Shown: positions 15,620 to 24,431 of the stretch, piece after piece | Layout: each line of letters opens with the position of its first letter | Position numbering within the stretch: the stretch's first letter is position 1 | Assembly: GCA_045614505.1 (NCBI GenBank) | Contig: JAZLDA010000086.1 | Location: 35,705-99,704 of the forward strand | Reading direction: 5' to 3' | Length of the DNA: 64,000 nucleotides | Origin: SIG607 sp045614505 | GTDB taxonomy: Bacteria > Bacillota > Clostridia > Oscillospirales > Acutalibacteraceae | Made by a program: the position numbers and the translations under genes | The notes under the pieces: model-generated | Told to the model about the DNA's origin: nothing | Seen by the model: only the letters and a program-made list of their open reading frames with translations | The model's database searches: none

Positions 15620-17032
15620 ATGAAAAATAAGTATTTAAAGGTTTTCCTTGCGGCAGTTCTTGCATTCGCCCTTGTTATTGCAGGCTTTAACGTATTTGCC
15701 GACAACGTAGACGGCACTAATACAGACGACACTTCTTCTACTGCTGTTATCGGCGGTGCAGACGAGCCTACCAATATGCTTGTAACAGACGAAAAGTCAG
15801 ACGAAGAAATCAATCCCAAGGAAGCAATTAAAAATTTTCTGGGTGAAACAGGCTTCAAAGCCCTTTTCGGCAACCTTCACAAGGGAGCCGGCTCCTTTGC
15901 TGAATTCACCGCAAACTACGGATATCTGGTAATGATTCTCATTTCCTTTATCCTTTTGTATCTTGCTATTGCCAAGGGCTTCGAGCCTCTGCTCCTTCTC
16001 CCCATTGCCTTCGGTATGCTCCTTACCAATCTTCCCGGTGCAAATATGTTCCACGAGGCAATTTTTGCAGGCGGTCACATTAACTGGCCTGAGCTTGCCA
16101 ATAACGGTGGTATTCTTGACTTCCTTTACCTTGGTGTTAAGCTTGGAGTTTATCCCTGTCTTATTTTCCTTGGCGTTGGTGCAATGACCGACTTCGGTCC
16201 CCTTATTGCTAATCCTAAGAGTCTTCTTTTAGGTGCTGCCGCACAGCTTGGTATTTTTGCTACCTACGCAATTGCCACCACCGATCTTTTAGGCTTCACA
16301 GCCAGAGAAGCCAGCTCCATCGGTATTATCGGCGGTGCCGACGGTCCTACCGCTATCTTTGTTACCAGTAAGTTAGCTCCTCACCTTTTAGGACCTATTG
16401 CCGTTGCCGCTTATTCCTATATGGCTCTCGTTCCGGTAATTCAGCCTCCTATTATGAAGCTCCTCACCACCAAAAAAGAGCGCCAGATAGTTATGAAGCC
16501 TCTCCGTGAGGTTTCTAAGAAGGAAAAGATTATTTTCCCCATCGCTGTTACTCTATTCGTTGCACTTCTCGTTCCCTCTGCCGCTCCTCTGGTTGGATGC
16601 CTTATGCTTGGTAACCTCTTCAAAGAAAGCGGTGTTGCAGACCGCCTTTCCAAGACTGCACAGAACGAGCTTATGAATATTGTTACCATTTTCCTCGGCG
16701 TAACAGTAGGCGCTACCGCCACTGCTAAAACCTTCCTTTCTATCGACACCTTAAAGATTATTGTGATCGGTGTTGCAGCATTTGCTGTAGGTTCTGCAGG
16801 CGGCGTAATTCTCGCTAAGATTATGAACTTGTTCCTGAGAAAGAACAAAATCAACCCTCTTATCGGTTCCGCGGGTGTTTCCGCCGTTCCTATGGCAGCC
16901 AGAGTTTCTCAGACTGTAGGACAGAAAGAAAACCCCAAGAATTTCCTTTTAATGCACGCTATGGGACCCAATGTTGCAGGTGTTATCGGCTCGGCTATTG
17001 CCGCAGGCGTTCTCCTTGCACTGTTCGGTTAA
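15620..17032 (+). CDS. oadB: Na+-translocating decarboxylase beta subunit (second copy, N-terminally extended)
   Basis: 470 aa, about 90 longer than the first copy. Residues ~1-27 form a signal-like helix (VFLAAVLAFALVIAGFNVFA). Then comes an acidic segment containing AVIGGADEPTNMLVT, then a linker, and from ~95 the normal OadB membrane domain: LAIAKGFEPLLLLPIAFG, FLGVGAMTDFGP, the ion-site motif IIGGADGPTAIFVTS, and C-terminal GSAGVSAVPMAARVSQ. The N-terminal segment closely resembles the internal ion-site motif. It would decarboxylate carboxybiotin and export Na+. SD GGAGG. Confidence 0.93.
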   Translation: MKNKYLKVFLAAVLAFALVIAGFNVFADNVDGTNTDDTSSTAVIGGADEPTNMLVTDEKSDEEINPKEAIKNFLGETGFKALFGNLHKGAGSFAEFTANYGYLVMILISFILLYLAIAKGFEPLLLLPIAFGMLLTNLPGANMFHEAIFAGGHINWPELANNGGILDFLYLGVKLGVYPCLIFLGVGAMTDFGPLIANPKSLLLGAAAQLGIFATYAIATTDLLGFTAREASSIGIIGGADGPTAIFVTSKLAPHLLGPIAVAAYSYMALVPVIQPPIMKLLTTKKERQIVMKPLREVSKKEKIIFPIAVTLFVALLVPSAAPLVGCLMLGNLFKESGVADRLSKTAQNELMNIVTIFLGVTVGATATAKTFLSIDTLKIIVIGVAAFAVGSAGGVILAKIMNLFLRKNKINPLIGSAGVSAVPMAARVSQTVGQKENPKNFLLMHAMGPNVAGVIGSAIAAGVLLALFG

Positions 17033-17046
17033 TGGAGGTATAAACT

Positions 17047-18465
17047 ATGACTAAATTAAATATTACAGATACTATACTCCGTGACGCTCATCAGTCTCAG
17101 GCAGCAACCCGTATGCGCATTGAGGATATGCTCCCTGCCCTCGAGAAGCTGGATAAACTCGGCTATTGGTCGGTTGAGTGTTGGGGCGGTGCTACTTTTG
17201 ACGTATGTATGCGTTTCCTTAACGAAGACCCATGGGAAAGACTGCGTACCATCAAGAAGGCTATGCCAAACACCAAACTTCAGATGTTGCTTCGCGGTCA
17301 GAATATTTTAGGCTACAAGCACTATGCTGATGACGTTGTTGATGCTTTCGTTAAGAAGTCCATTGAAAACGGTATTGATGTTATCCGTATTTTCGACGCT
17401 CTTAACGACCCCCGTAATATGGAGCAGGCTATGAAGTCCTGTAAGAAATACGGCGGTATTTGTGAAGCCGCAATGAGCTACACAATCAGCCCCGTTCATA
17501 ACGAGGATTATTTCGTAGAGCTTGCAAAAACTCTTGAAAAGATGGGCGCAGATGTTATCTGTATTAAAGATATGGCGAATTTGCTTCTTCCCTATGACGC
17601 ATATTCTCTTGTTAAAAAGCTGAAAGCGGCTGTTAAGTGCCCCATTCATCTTCACACCCACAACACCACCGGCACCGGTGATATGACCTACCTTATGGCC
17701 GCTCAGGCAGGTGTTGATATTGTTGATACTGCACTCTCTCCCTTTGGTAACGGTACAGCTAACCCTGCTACCGAGGCTCTCGTTGCCACCCTTAAAGGCA
17801 CCGAGCGTGATACCGGACTCGACCTTGATGCTCTTGCTGACGTTGCTGCCCATTTCCGCGGCGTTGCAGACAAAATGAAGGCTGACGGTACACTTGACCC
17901 CAAGGTATTAAGTGTTGATACCAAGACCCTTATATATCAGGTCCCCGGCGGTATGCTTTCCAATATGCTTGGTCAGTTAAAGCAGGCAGGCAAAGAGGAT
18001 AAGTATTACGACGTTCTTGCAGAGGTACCGAAGGTAAGAAAAGACTTTGGTTATCCTCCCCTTGTAACTCCGACCAGTCAGATCGTCGGAACACAGGCTG
18101 TTATGAACGTTATCGCAGGCGAGCCTTATAAAATGGTTCCCAAGGAGTCCAAAGGACTTCTCCGCGGTGAATACGGCACTCTCCCTGCTGAAGTCAACGA
18201 GGATGTACGCAAAAAGTGCATCGGTGACGACGAGGTAATAACCTGTCGTCCTGCAGACCTTATTGAGCCTGAGCTTGAAAAGTACAAGGCTGAGGCAGGC
18301 GACCTTGCAAAGTGTGAGGAAGATGTATTAAGCTACGCTCTCTTCCCTCAGGTTGCTTCCAAGTTCCTCGAAACCAAATACGGCAAAAAGGAAGAACCTT
18401 CTCCTGCCGCAAATGTGGATGAAAACGGTGTTCGCACCCTTATTGTAGAAGACCTTTCTAAATAA
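17047..18465 (+). CDS. oadA: Carboxyltransferase (alpha) subunit, oxaloacetate decarboxylase/PycB type
   Basis: 472 aa. Transfers the carboxyl group of oxaloacetate to the biotin carrier, giving pyruvate. Seen: DTILRDAHQSQAATRMR with metal and substrate residues, LLRGQNILGYKHYADD, IRIFDALNDPRN, CIKDMAN (catalytic Lys region), HLHTHNTTGTGDMTYL with zinc-binding His pair, and the conserved carboxylase domain C-terminus. There is no biotin domain at the end; the carrier is encoded separately two genes upstream. Operon position next to beta and gamma subunits favours the decarboxylase role over a pyruvate carboxylase subunit B. Confidence 0.92.
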   Translation: MTKLNITDTILRDAHQSQAATRMRIEDMLPALEKLDKLGYWSVECWGGATFDVCMRFLNEDPWERLRTIKKAMPNTKLQMLLRGQNILGYKHYADDVVDAFVKKSIENGIDVIRIFDALNDPRNMEQAMKSCKKYGGICEAAMSYTISPVHNEDYFVELAKTLEKMGADVICIKDMANLLLPYDAYSLVKKLKAAVKCPIHLHTHNTTGTGDMTYLMAAQAGVDIVDTALSPFGNGTANPATEALVATLKGTERDTGLDLDALADVAAHFRGVADKMKADGTLDPKVLSVDTKTLIYQVPGGMLSNMLGQLKQAGKEDKYYDVLAEVPKVRKDFGYPPLVTPTSQIVGTQAVMNVIAGEPYKMVPKESKGLLRGEYGTLPAEVNEDVRKKCIGDDEVITCRPADLIEPELEKYKAEAGDLAKCEEDVLSYALFPQVASKFLETKYGKKEEPSPAANVDENGVRTLIVEDLSK

Positions 18466-18470
18466 GTTTC

Positions 18471-18504
18471 AAAAACCTCCGAGAAATTCTCGGAGGTTTT
18501 TTAT
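18471..18504 (+). terminator. Terminator of the decarboxylase operon
   Basis: Stem AACCTCCGAGAA/TTCTCGGAGGTT followed by TTTTTATT. Confidence 0.9.
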
Positions 18505-18532
18505 TGCCAATAAAGGCAAATTATGATATACT
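18504..18532 (+). promoter_or_regulatory. Promoter for the alanyl-tRNA editing gene
   Basis: TTGCCA (18504-18509), 17 nt and TATACT (18527-18532). It predicts a very short leader before TTG 18549. Confidence 0.72.
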
Positions 18533-18548
18533 TTTTTAGGTGATTATT

Positions 18549-19709
18549 TTGACTGAAAAGTTATATGACAACAATGCTTATTTAACAGAATTTAAGGCAG
18601 ACGTAATTTCCTGCACTCCTTGTGAAAAGGGATATAAAGTAATACTAAACAGAACTGCATTTTTCCCCGAAGAGGGCGGACAATACAGCGACAAGGGATT
18701 TTTGAATGATGCAGCTGTTTTTGATGTGCAAATCGAAAACGGCAATCTTGTTCATTACTGTTCTGATTCTTTGAGCGGTGAAGTTCTCGGCAAAATTGAC
18801 TTTGACAGGCGTTTTCGCAATATGCAAAACCACACAGGCGAGCATATTATATCCGGCATTATTCACTCCCTGTTCGGCGGTGAAAATGTAGGCTTTCATT
18901 TAGGCGACATTGAGGTCACCTGCGATTACGATATAGAGCTCAGTGAGGAGCAGTTAAAAATTGTTGAACTTGAGGCAAATAAAACCGTATACCACAATCT
19001 ATCCGTCACGGCATACTACCCCACCGAAGAGGAAATTAAAGATATAAATTACCGCAGTAAAAAGGAAATAGAGGAAGACCTTAGAATAGTCACAATTGAA
19101 TCGGTGGACTGCTGTGCCTGTTGTGCGCCCCATGTAAAAACCACCGGTGAAATCGGCATTATAAAAATCCTTTCTTCAATGAGACTTCGCGGCGGAGTAC
19201 GCCTCTTTATAGCCTGCGGACTTGATGCTTTTACCGATTATTCTTTAAAGCATAGCCAAATAAAAGCTATTTCCTCCCTCTTAGCGGCAAAAAGCAATGA
19301 ATGTGCCACAGGTGTAGAAAGACTTATAGACAGCCTTAAAGCAGAAAAGTATCATTCAAATCTGCTTTCATCACAAGTAGCTCAGATTAAAATAGAAAAA
19401 ATCCAAAACACTCACAAGGATATTATTATTTTTACTGCCAAATGTGACACCAAAACACTCAGAGAGCTTGTGAACAAGGCAAAAGAAAAAAGCGGCAATA
19501 TTTGTGCCGCTTTCAGTGGGAACGATAATGAGGGTTATTCCTATATTATCCACAGCAAAAATTCTGATATATGCGCTTTGGCAAAGGATATAAATGAAAA
19601 GCTCAGTGGCCGCGGCGGCGGGAAAAGCCCTATGATTCAGGGCAGTGTCAAAGCCGCAAAGGAGACTATTAAAGAATACTTTGACAACGCCGTATTTTTT
19701 GAACTTTAA
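18549..19709 (+). CDS. Alanyl-tRNA editing protein (AlaX-like, with DHHA1 domain)
   Basis: 386 aa. Removes Ser or Gly wrongly attached to tRNA-Ala. Seen: an AlaRS-like second additional domain with the zinc/catalytic motif NHTGEHI (about residue 95), the second metal pair in CCAPHVKTTGEIG (about 195), and a C-terminal DHHA1-type domain ending in GRGGGKSPMIQGS. This is the AlaX-L type with tRNA-binding tail. The frame opens at GTG 18540; TTG 18549 is preferred because AGGTG lies 7 nt upstream. Its last 4 bases overlap the convergent radC gene. Confidence 0.87.
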   Translation: MTEKLYDNNAYLTEFKADVISCTPCEKGYKVILNRTAFFPEEGGQYSDKGFLNDAAVFDVQIENGNLVHYCSDSLSGEVLGKIDFDRRFRNMQNHTGEHIISGIIHSLFGGENVGFHLGDIEVTCDYDIELSEEQLKIVELEANKTVYHNLSVTAYYPTEEEIKDINYRSKKEIEEDLRIVTIESVDCCACCAPHVKTTGEIGIIKILSSMRLRGGVRLFIACGLDAFTDYSLKHSQIKAISSLLAAKSNECATGVERLIDSLKAEKYHSNLLSSQVAQIKIEKIQNTHKDIIIFTAKCDTKTLRELVNKAKEKSGNICAAFSGNDNEGYSYIIHSKNSDICALAKDINEKLSGRGGGKSPMIQGSVKAAKETIKEYFDNAVFFEL

Positions 19710-20395
19710 ACCTTAAAAATGCGGTTATATCCCTCACATTTTGCCATTGAGCAAAAATCATCACGGGTGACAATAAAGTGATCCTTGAGGCGCACACCGA
19801 TACTCTGCAGAACATCTTTGATTCTTTCTGTAGATTCTACATCTTCTCGTGATGGAAATGCGACATTTCCGGGATGATTATGCGCCACCACTACCTCAGT
19901 AGCCTTTGAATTCAGAGCAATTTCCATAAGCTTTCTGGAGTTTAAAGGAACATTGCTGATGTCACCTTCGCATACCACCTCAACATTCAGCACCTTGCCT
20001 CTGCTGTCAAGACACATAACCACAAGTTTTTCCACCTCGGCATTAGCCAGATAAAGCTGAAAATATGTACCGAACTCATCAACACTGGTCATATACGACT
20101 TATCGCCGCTCTTCTCAATCTGATAGGTAACAGAGGCTTCCTTAATCATTTTAAAAAGATAGAAAGTACGGTTAGTAACGTGCTTGAATTTTGTCAGTTC
20201 TGATTCCGGTGCATCCATAACGCCAGCTATATTATGATATTTCTGAAGAAGTTCGTGAGCCGTTACATTGGTATCAGGTCTCGGAATTGAAAAGAAAAGA
20301 ATTATTTCAAGTTTCTCGTGTTCCTCAAGTCCCGCAAAACCGTTTTTTGCAAACTTTTTAAAAACTCTTTCTCTGTGTCCGTCGTGAACGCCCAT
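19706..20395 (-). CDS. radC: RadC-family JAB-domain protein
   Basis: 229 aa. N-terminal helix-hairpin-helix-like region (LEEHEKLEIILFFSIPRPDTN) and a C-terminal JAB/MPN metalloprotease-like fold with the signature HNHPGNVAFPSREDV (two His and an Asp for zinc). Although named after DNA repair, the actual role of RadC proteins is unclear. Monocistronic, between two convergent/divergent plus-strand genes. Confidence 0.9.
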   Translation of the reverse strand: MGVHDGHRERVFKKFAKNGFAGLEEHEKLEIILFFSIPRPDTNVTAHELLQKYHNIAGVMDAPESELTKFKHVTNRTFYLFKMIKEASVTYQIEKSGDKSYMTSVDEFGTYFQLYLANAEVEKLVVMCLDSRGKVLNVEVVCEGDISNVPLNSRKLMEIALNSKATEVVVAHNHPGNVAFPSREDVESTERIKDVLQSIGVRLKDHFIVTRDDFCSMAKCEGYNRIFKV

Positions 20396-20469
20396 TTGCT
20401 TACCTCTTTCGAATAATACTATTGATTATTTTACTACTTATTTGTCAATATTTCAAGGTGATTTTACTT

Positions 20470-21432
20470 ATGAAAGAATTTATTATTTCTCAAAACGATG
20501 CCGGACAAAGGCTGGACAAGTTTATAGCAAAAACAATGCCCGCGTTACCAAAGGCTTTGATGTATAAATTCATTCGCACAAAGCATATTAAGCTAAACGG
20601 TAAAAAAGGCGAAATCAGCGCTAAACTTAATGTAGGAGACAAGATTACCGCATATATTTCCGATGAATTTTTTGCTCCCGTAAAGCCTAAATATGATTTT
20701 TTATCGGCAAGCGACAGTATAAACATTGTTTATGAAGATGAAAATATACTTCTTGCCGACAAGCCTCAGGGACTTCTCTCCCACCCTGACGAAAATGAAT
20801 ACAATGATACCCTTATAACCCGTATTCAGAAATATCTTTATAACAAAGGCGAGTACGACCCCGCGCGTGAAAATTCCTTCAAGCCATCCCTTGCAAACCG
20901 AATTGACAGAAATACCGGCGGAATAGTTATTGCCGCAAAAAATGCCGAAGCACTGCGTATTTTGTGCGATAAAATAAAGTCCCGCGAAATTGATAAAAGA
21001 TATTTAACCGTTGTTCACGGCACCCCAAAAGAAAAAGAAACTCTTCTGGAGGGGTATCTTCAGAAAAACAGCGATAAAAACAAAGTGTATCTGCAAAAAA
21101 ATAAAACCGACAGTAACCTCACGGTTAAAACCTATTATCGTACACTTAAAAGCAAGAACGGTCTTTCTCTTCTTGAAATCGAGCTTTTAACAGGAAGAAC
21201 TCATCAGATACGCGCCCATATGGCAAGTATCGGTCATCCTCTGCTGGGGGACGGAAAATACGGAAAACTTAAAGAAGACAAAAAGCTGGGCTTTAATAAG
21301 CAAGCGCTTTATTCCTATAAACTCACATTCACTTTTGAGAGCGATGCAGGTATACTGAGTTACTTAAACGGCAAAACCTTTGCGGTTAAAGAAGTATGGT
21401 TTGCAAAACAGCTTTTCGGATTTATTATTTAA
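20470..21432 (+). CDS. RluA-family pseudouridine synthase
   Basis: 320 aa. Isomerises uridines in 23S rRNA (position unknown). Domains: an N-terminal S4 RNA-binding domain (QRLDKFIAKTM ... KHIKLNGKKG) and the catalytic domain with NRIDRNTGGIVI, where the first Asp is the catalytic nucleophile, and LLTGRTHQIRAHMASIGHPLLGD. The frame is open further upstream to 20422, but ATG 20470 is chosen because AAGGTG lies about 10 nt before it. It is 12 nt before the CPBP gene. Confidence 0.93.
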   Translation: MKEFIISQNDAGQRLDKFIAKTMPALPKALMYKFIRTKHIKLNGKKGEISAKLNVGDKITAYISDEFFAPVKPKYDFLSASDSINIVYEDENILLADKPQGLLSHPDENEYNDTLITRIQKYLYNKGEYDPARENSFKPSLANRIDRNTGGIVIAAKNAEALRILCDKIKSREIDKRYLTVVHGTPKEKETLLEGYLQKNSDKNKVYLQKNKTDSNLTVKTYYRTLKSKNGLSLLEIELLTGRTHQIRAHMASIGHPLLGDGKYGKLKEDKKLGFNKQALYSYKLTFTFESDAGILSYLNGKTFAVKEVWFAKQLFGFII

Positions 21433-21444
21433 AGGAGCTCATTG

Positions 21445-22407
21445 ATGACAGCAGAATTCACCTACCCCACATTAAAGCACCCCAGAAAAGTATTTTCAAG
21501 AATAGGACTTGCTCTTTTTCTCTACTTTACAGTGGTATATCTTTCAAGCTATATTTTCAGTTTTCTTTCATTCAAATTCATTACAGAATTTTATAACAGC
21601 AGTTATTTTGTATGGGTAAATATGGTGTTGTGCCAGTATCTTATCGGTGTTCCGGTAGTACGCCTTACACTCATAGGACTTCCTACATATAAATACATTA
21701 AAGAAAAAATGGGCTTTTCTAAGCTGTTTGCCGCCTTTATTATATGCCAAGGTCTGTCCTATGCGGGTAACCTTATAGGCACCGCGCTGAACAGCGGCAT
21801 TTCCACAGCACTCGGCAAGGAAATAGAAAACACAGTGGACACCCTTATTAAAGACAGTAACATTATAATACTTTTACTTGTTGTGGGTATTATCGGTCCC
21901 GTTATGGAAGAGCTTATCTTCAGAAAGTTTATAATTGACCGAATACGCCCCTACGGTGAGGTTTTGGCGGTGCTGTTTTCGGGAATCACCTTCGGAATGT
22001 TCCACGGAAATTTCTATCAGTTCTTTTATGCCACTGCCATAGGAATTGTTCTTGCATTTGTTTATATCAGAACAAAAAACATTCTTTTTCCCGCTTTACT
22101 CCACTGCGCCTTTAACACAGTATCTGTACTGGGTCAGGCATTTATAAACGGAAGTGAAGACGATACACTGCCGAAAATTATTAACTACCTCTGTACCGGA
22201 GCATACTATCTGTTAAGTATCGGTATGCTTGTAATAACCGTTCTGGGTATTATAAAATTCATAAAATCAATTAAAAAAGTTTATTTTATAAAAAACATTC
22301 ACGATATTCCGAGAAACAAAGCCTTTTTGTATTCCTGCATAAACATAGGAATGATTTTATTTTCTATCACTGTTTTGGCAGAATTTGCAATGAGTATATT
22401 CCTGTAA
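21445..22407 (+). CDS. CPBP-family intramembrane metalloprotease (CAAX protease / Abi-like)
   Basis: 320 aa with about eight hydrophobic segments. Conserved motifs of the family: the EE pair in VMEELIFRKFI, FHGNFYQFFYA with the first catalytic His, and LLHCAFN with the second. Members include prenyl-protein proteases and bacteriocin-immunity proteins; this one has no bacteriocin gene nearby, so the substrate is unknown. SD AAGGAG 8 nt before ATG 21445. Followed by a 65-residue hypothetical protein. Confidence 0.88.
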   Translation: MTAEFTYPTLKHPRKVFSRIGLALFLYFTVVYLSSYIFSFLSFKFITEFYNSSYFVWVNMVLCQYLIGVPVVRLTLIGLPTYKYIKEKMGFSKLFAAFIICQGLSYAGNLIGTALNSGISTALGKEIENTVDTLIKDSNIIILLLVVGIIGPVMEELIFRKFIIDRIRPYGEVLAVLFSGITFGMFHGNFYQFFYATAIGIVLAFVYIRTKNILFPALLHCAFNTVSVLGQAFINGSEDDTLPKIINYLCTGAYYLLSIGMLVITVLGIIKFIKSIKKVYFIKNIHDIPRNKAFLYSCINIGMILFSITVLAEFAMSIFL

Positions 22408-22439
22408 ACTGCCTACACTAACAGTGAAAGGTGAGTTTG

Positions 22440-22637
22440 ATGAAGAAAAAAGAGGAATTTCCCACTACATTTGTGTCCGTTCCTATTATGGGTGAGCCCG
22501 AAAACGTATCGGAGCTACTTAATAAATACGGAACCTATGAAATCCAGCCTACAGCCGATACCGAAAATTTGTATCCGGCGATTGCGCAAGGGCTGGCAAA
22601 AAAGGACAGAAATATAGAACGCGATCAAAAAACTTAA
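22440..22637 (+). CDS. Hypothetical 65-aa soluble protein
   Basis: Not recognised. ATG 22440 has SD GAAAGGTGAG at a good distance (the GTG at 22431 lies within that SD). The product is soluble and charged, beginning MKKKEEFPTTFVSVPIMG, without Cys, membrane helix or known motif. It lies 32 nt after the CPBP protease gene and before a clear terminator, so it is probably the last gene of that unit. Conservation is unknown. Confidence 0.6.
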   Translation: MKKKEEFPTTFVSVPIMGEPENVSELLNKYGTYEIQPTADTENLYPAIAQGLAKKDRNIERDQKT

Positions 22638-22644
22638 CCCTTTC

Positions 22645-22676
22645 CAAGCCCCGCAACAGCGGGGCTTGCTTTTTTA
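22645..22676 (+). terminator. Terminator after the rluA-CPBP unit
   Basis: Stem CAAGCCCCGC/GCGGGGCTTG with loop AACA, then CTTTTTT. Confidence 0.92.
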
Positions 22677-22686
22677 AAATAACAAA

Positions 22687-22711
22687 CGCAGATGCCGCGG
22701 CATCTGCGTTT
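22687..22711 (-). terminator. Hairpin, likely terminator of the hemW-phosphatase unit
   Basis: A perfect palindrome ACGCAGATGCCGCGGCATCTGCGT lies just after the minus-strand phosphatase stop and is followed on that strand by TTGTTATTTT. Confidence 0.65.
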
Positions 22712-22714
22712 CAT

Positions 22715-23317
22715 TTAAATTTCTTCACGCACTTCAATTATTCCGTTGCTGTGATAAAGACTCGGGGTAACTACAACCTCGTATCCTCTGCCAAAATCGC
22801 TTGTCCATTCAAGACTTCTTCGTCTGGGAAGCGCACAGCAGGAAAGCAGGGTCATAATTGCGCCTCCGTGCATAATAACGGCGGCTTTATGGATTCCGCA
22901 AGACATCATATCCTCAACTACTTCATGGAAGCCGAGGCAAATTCTTTTTGCAAACTCGGTGGAATCTTCTCCGCCCGGAGGTGAGGAAATCTGACCTGAG
23001 GTCCATTTGTAAAAATCAGGGTTACTTTCAAGCTGAAGAGCGGTTTTTCCTTCAAATTCCCCGAAATTGTATTCCATAAGATTATCCACACTGTCCGCCT
23101 CCTGATGAGGATAAAGCACATTTGCAGTTTGACGGCATCTAAGCAGAGGGCTTGTATAAACCTTTTCTACAAAAGGATACTGAATTTTATCCTTTAAGTT
23201 TGTCAGGGCGGCAACTCCGCTTAAAGAAAGGGGCAAATCGGTAACACCGATATATTCGCCTCTTGCATTTCCGTCTGTAGCACCGTGACGGATTAAGTAT
23301 ATCTTATACGTCTTCAT
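22715..23317 (-). CDS. Histidine phosphatase family protein (phosphoglycerate mutase-like)
   Basis: 200 aa. RHG motif LIRHGATDGNARG (phospho-accepting His near residue 11), TSPLLRCRQTA, EYNFGEFEGKT and VIMHGGAIMTLL with the second His: the complete catalytic set of the branch-1 histidine phosphatases. Members include CobC (alpha-ribazole phosphatase) and PhoE; no cobalamin genes are here, so the substrate is open. ATG 23317 (SD GGAGGAT) overlaps the end of hemW by 14 nt, showing coupling. Confidence 0.88.
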   Translation of the reverse strand: MKTYKIYLIRHGATDGNARGEYIGVTDLPLSLSGVAALTNLKDKIQYPFVEKVYTSPLLRCRQTANVLYPHQEADSVDNLMEYNFGEFEGKTALQLESNPDFYKWTSGQISSPPGGEDSTEFAKRICLGFHEVVEDMMSCGIHKAAVIMHGGAIMTLLSCCALPRRRSLEWTSDFGRGYEVVVTPSLYHSNGIIEVREEI

Positions 23318-24431
23318 ACATATCCTCCTCTGTCATTTCACAGATAATAGAATTTGAAACAAGCATACCCTTATGAGTAAGATAAAAATTATCTCCTCTC
23401 AGAACCGCTAAACCGTTTTCCTTAAATAACTCTGCTTTTTCATAAAACCTATGGGAATATTTTTTGCCGTAAATTTTCTTAAGCTTTGATTCTCTTATTC
23501 CCTCTTTAAGGCGCAGAGCCAGCATTATATATTCAGCCATATCTCCGCCATAGCCGTCTTCTTCTGTTTCTGGACAGTTTATAAATCCCTTTAAATCGGA
23601 TTTATAATGAAATCGTTTACCGTCAATAAAGGAATATGCTGAGGGGCCTATTCCGATATACTCCTGCGCTCTCCAATACTTTAAATTATGACGGCTCTCT
23701 TTTGAGGGCTTTGCGAAATTGGATATTTCGTAGTGGTCGTATCCGTTTTTTGAGAATATATCACAAATCTTCAGATATTCCTCGCTGATAGCTTCTTCAT
23801 CGGGAAAGTGGAGTTTATCTTGCTTTGCAAACAAAGCGGTTTTCTCCTCTAAAATAAGCATATAGCAGGAAATATGTTCAGGACACAGGTCAACTATTTC
23901 CTTTGCCGTCTGCAGACTTTCCGCTACGCTTTGTTCGGGAAGAGAAAGCATAAGGTCAACGGTTATGTTATCAAATCCTGCTTCTCTCGCCTTTTTAAAA
24001 GCAGTTATGCAGTCTTCACCGCTGTGGCGTCTGCCCAAAGTTTTAAGGGTATTATTACTCAGTGACTGAATCCCTATAGACAGTCTGTTAAAGCCCGCAT
24101 TTTTGACACTTCGAAAAAATTCATCTTCCGCATCCTCAGGGTTAAGTTCAAGAGTTATTTCCGCATCAGCAGAAACCTTGAAAGCATCTTTAACGGTGAA
24201 AAGCAAATCACTGAGTATATCTGCGCCAAAAACTGAGGGGGTTCCGCCTCCGAAATATACAGTATCGGCAGGGCGAGACAGAGCCCCACCCCACCGATAG
24301 ATTTCTTCTTTCAGCCGAGAAATGTACTTTTCCATAACCTCACTGTGACACATAGCCGTGTAAAAATCGCAGTAGGCGCACCTTTTTCGGCAAAAAGGAA
24401 TATGAATATAAACTCCGACTGATTTAGTCAA
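23304..24431 (-). CDS. hemW: Radical-SAM heme chaperone HemW-like protein
   Basis: 375 aa. Seen: VYIHIPFCRKRCAYCDFYT with the radical-SAM CxxxCxxC motif plus the extra Cys-x-Asp-Phe-Tyr of HemW, YFGGGTPSVF, ELNPED, RLSIGIQSL and the HemW C-terminal winged domain. HemW proteins, once called oxygen-independent coproporphyrinogen oxidases, bind and deliver heme. The start is inferred as TTG 24431: it follows a purine-rich GAGGGCG and overlaps the pduL stop by 8 nt. A longer reading to 24506 would run deep into pduL and is rejected. Confidence 0.88.
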   Translation of the reverse strand: MTKSVGVYIHIPFCRKRCAYCDFYTAMCHSEVMEKYISRLKEEIYRWGGALSRPADTVYFGGGTPSVFGADILSDLLFTVKDAFKVSADAEITLELNPEDAEDEFFRSVKNAGFNRLSIGIQSLSNNTLKTLGRRHSGEDCITAFKKAREAGFDNITVDLMLSLPEQSVAESLQTAKEIVDLCPEHISCYMLILEEKTALFAKQDKLHFPDEEAISEEYLKICDIFSKNGYDHYEISNFAKPSKESRHNLKYWRAQEYIGIGPSAYSFIDGKRFHYKSDLKGFINCPETEEDGYGGDMAEYIMLALRLKEGIRESKLKKIYGKKYSHRFYEKAELFKENGLAVLRGDNFYLTHKGMLVSNSIICEMTEEDMYEDV

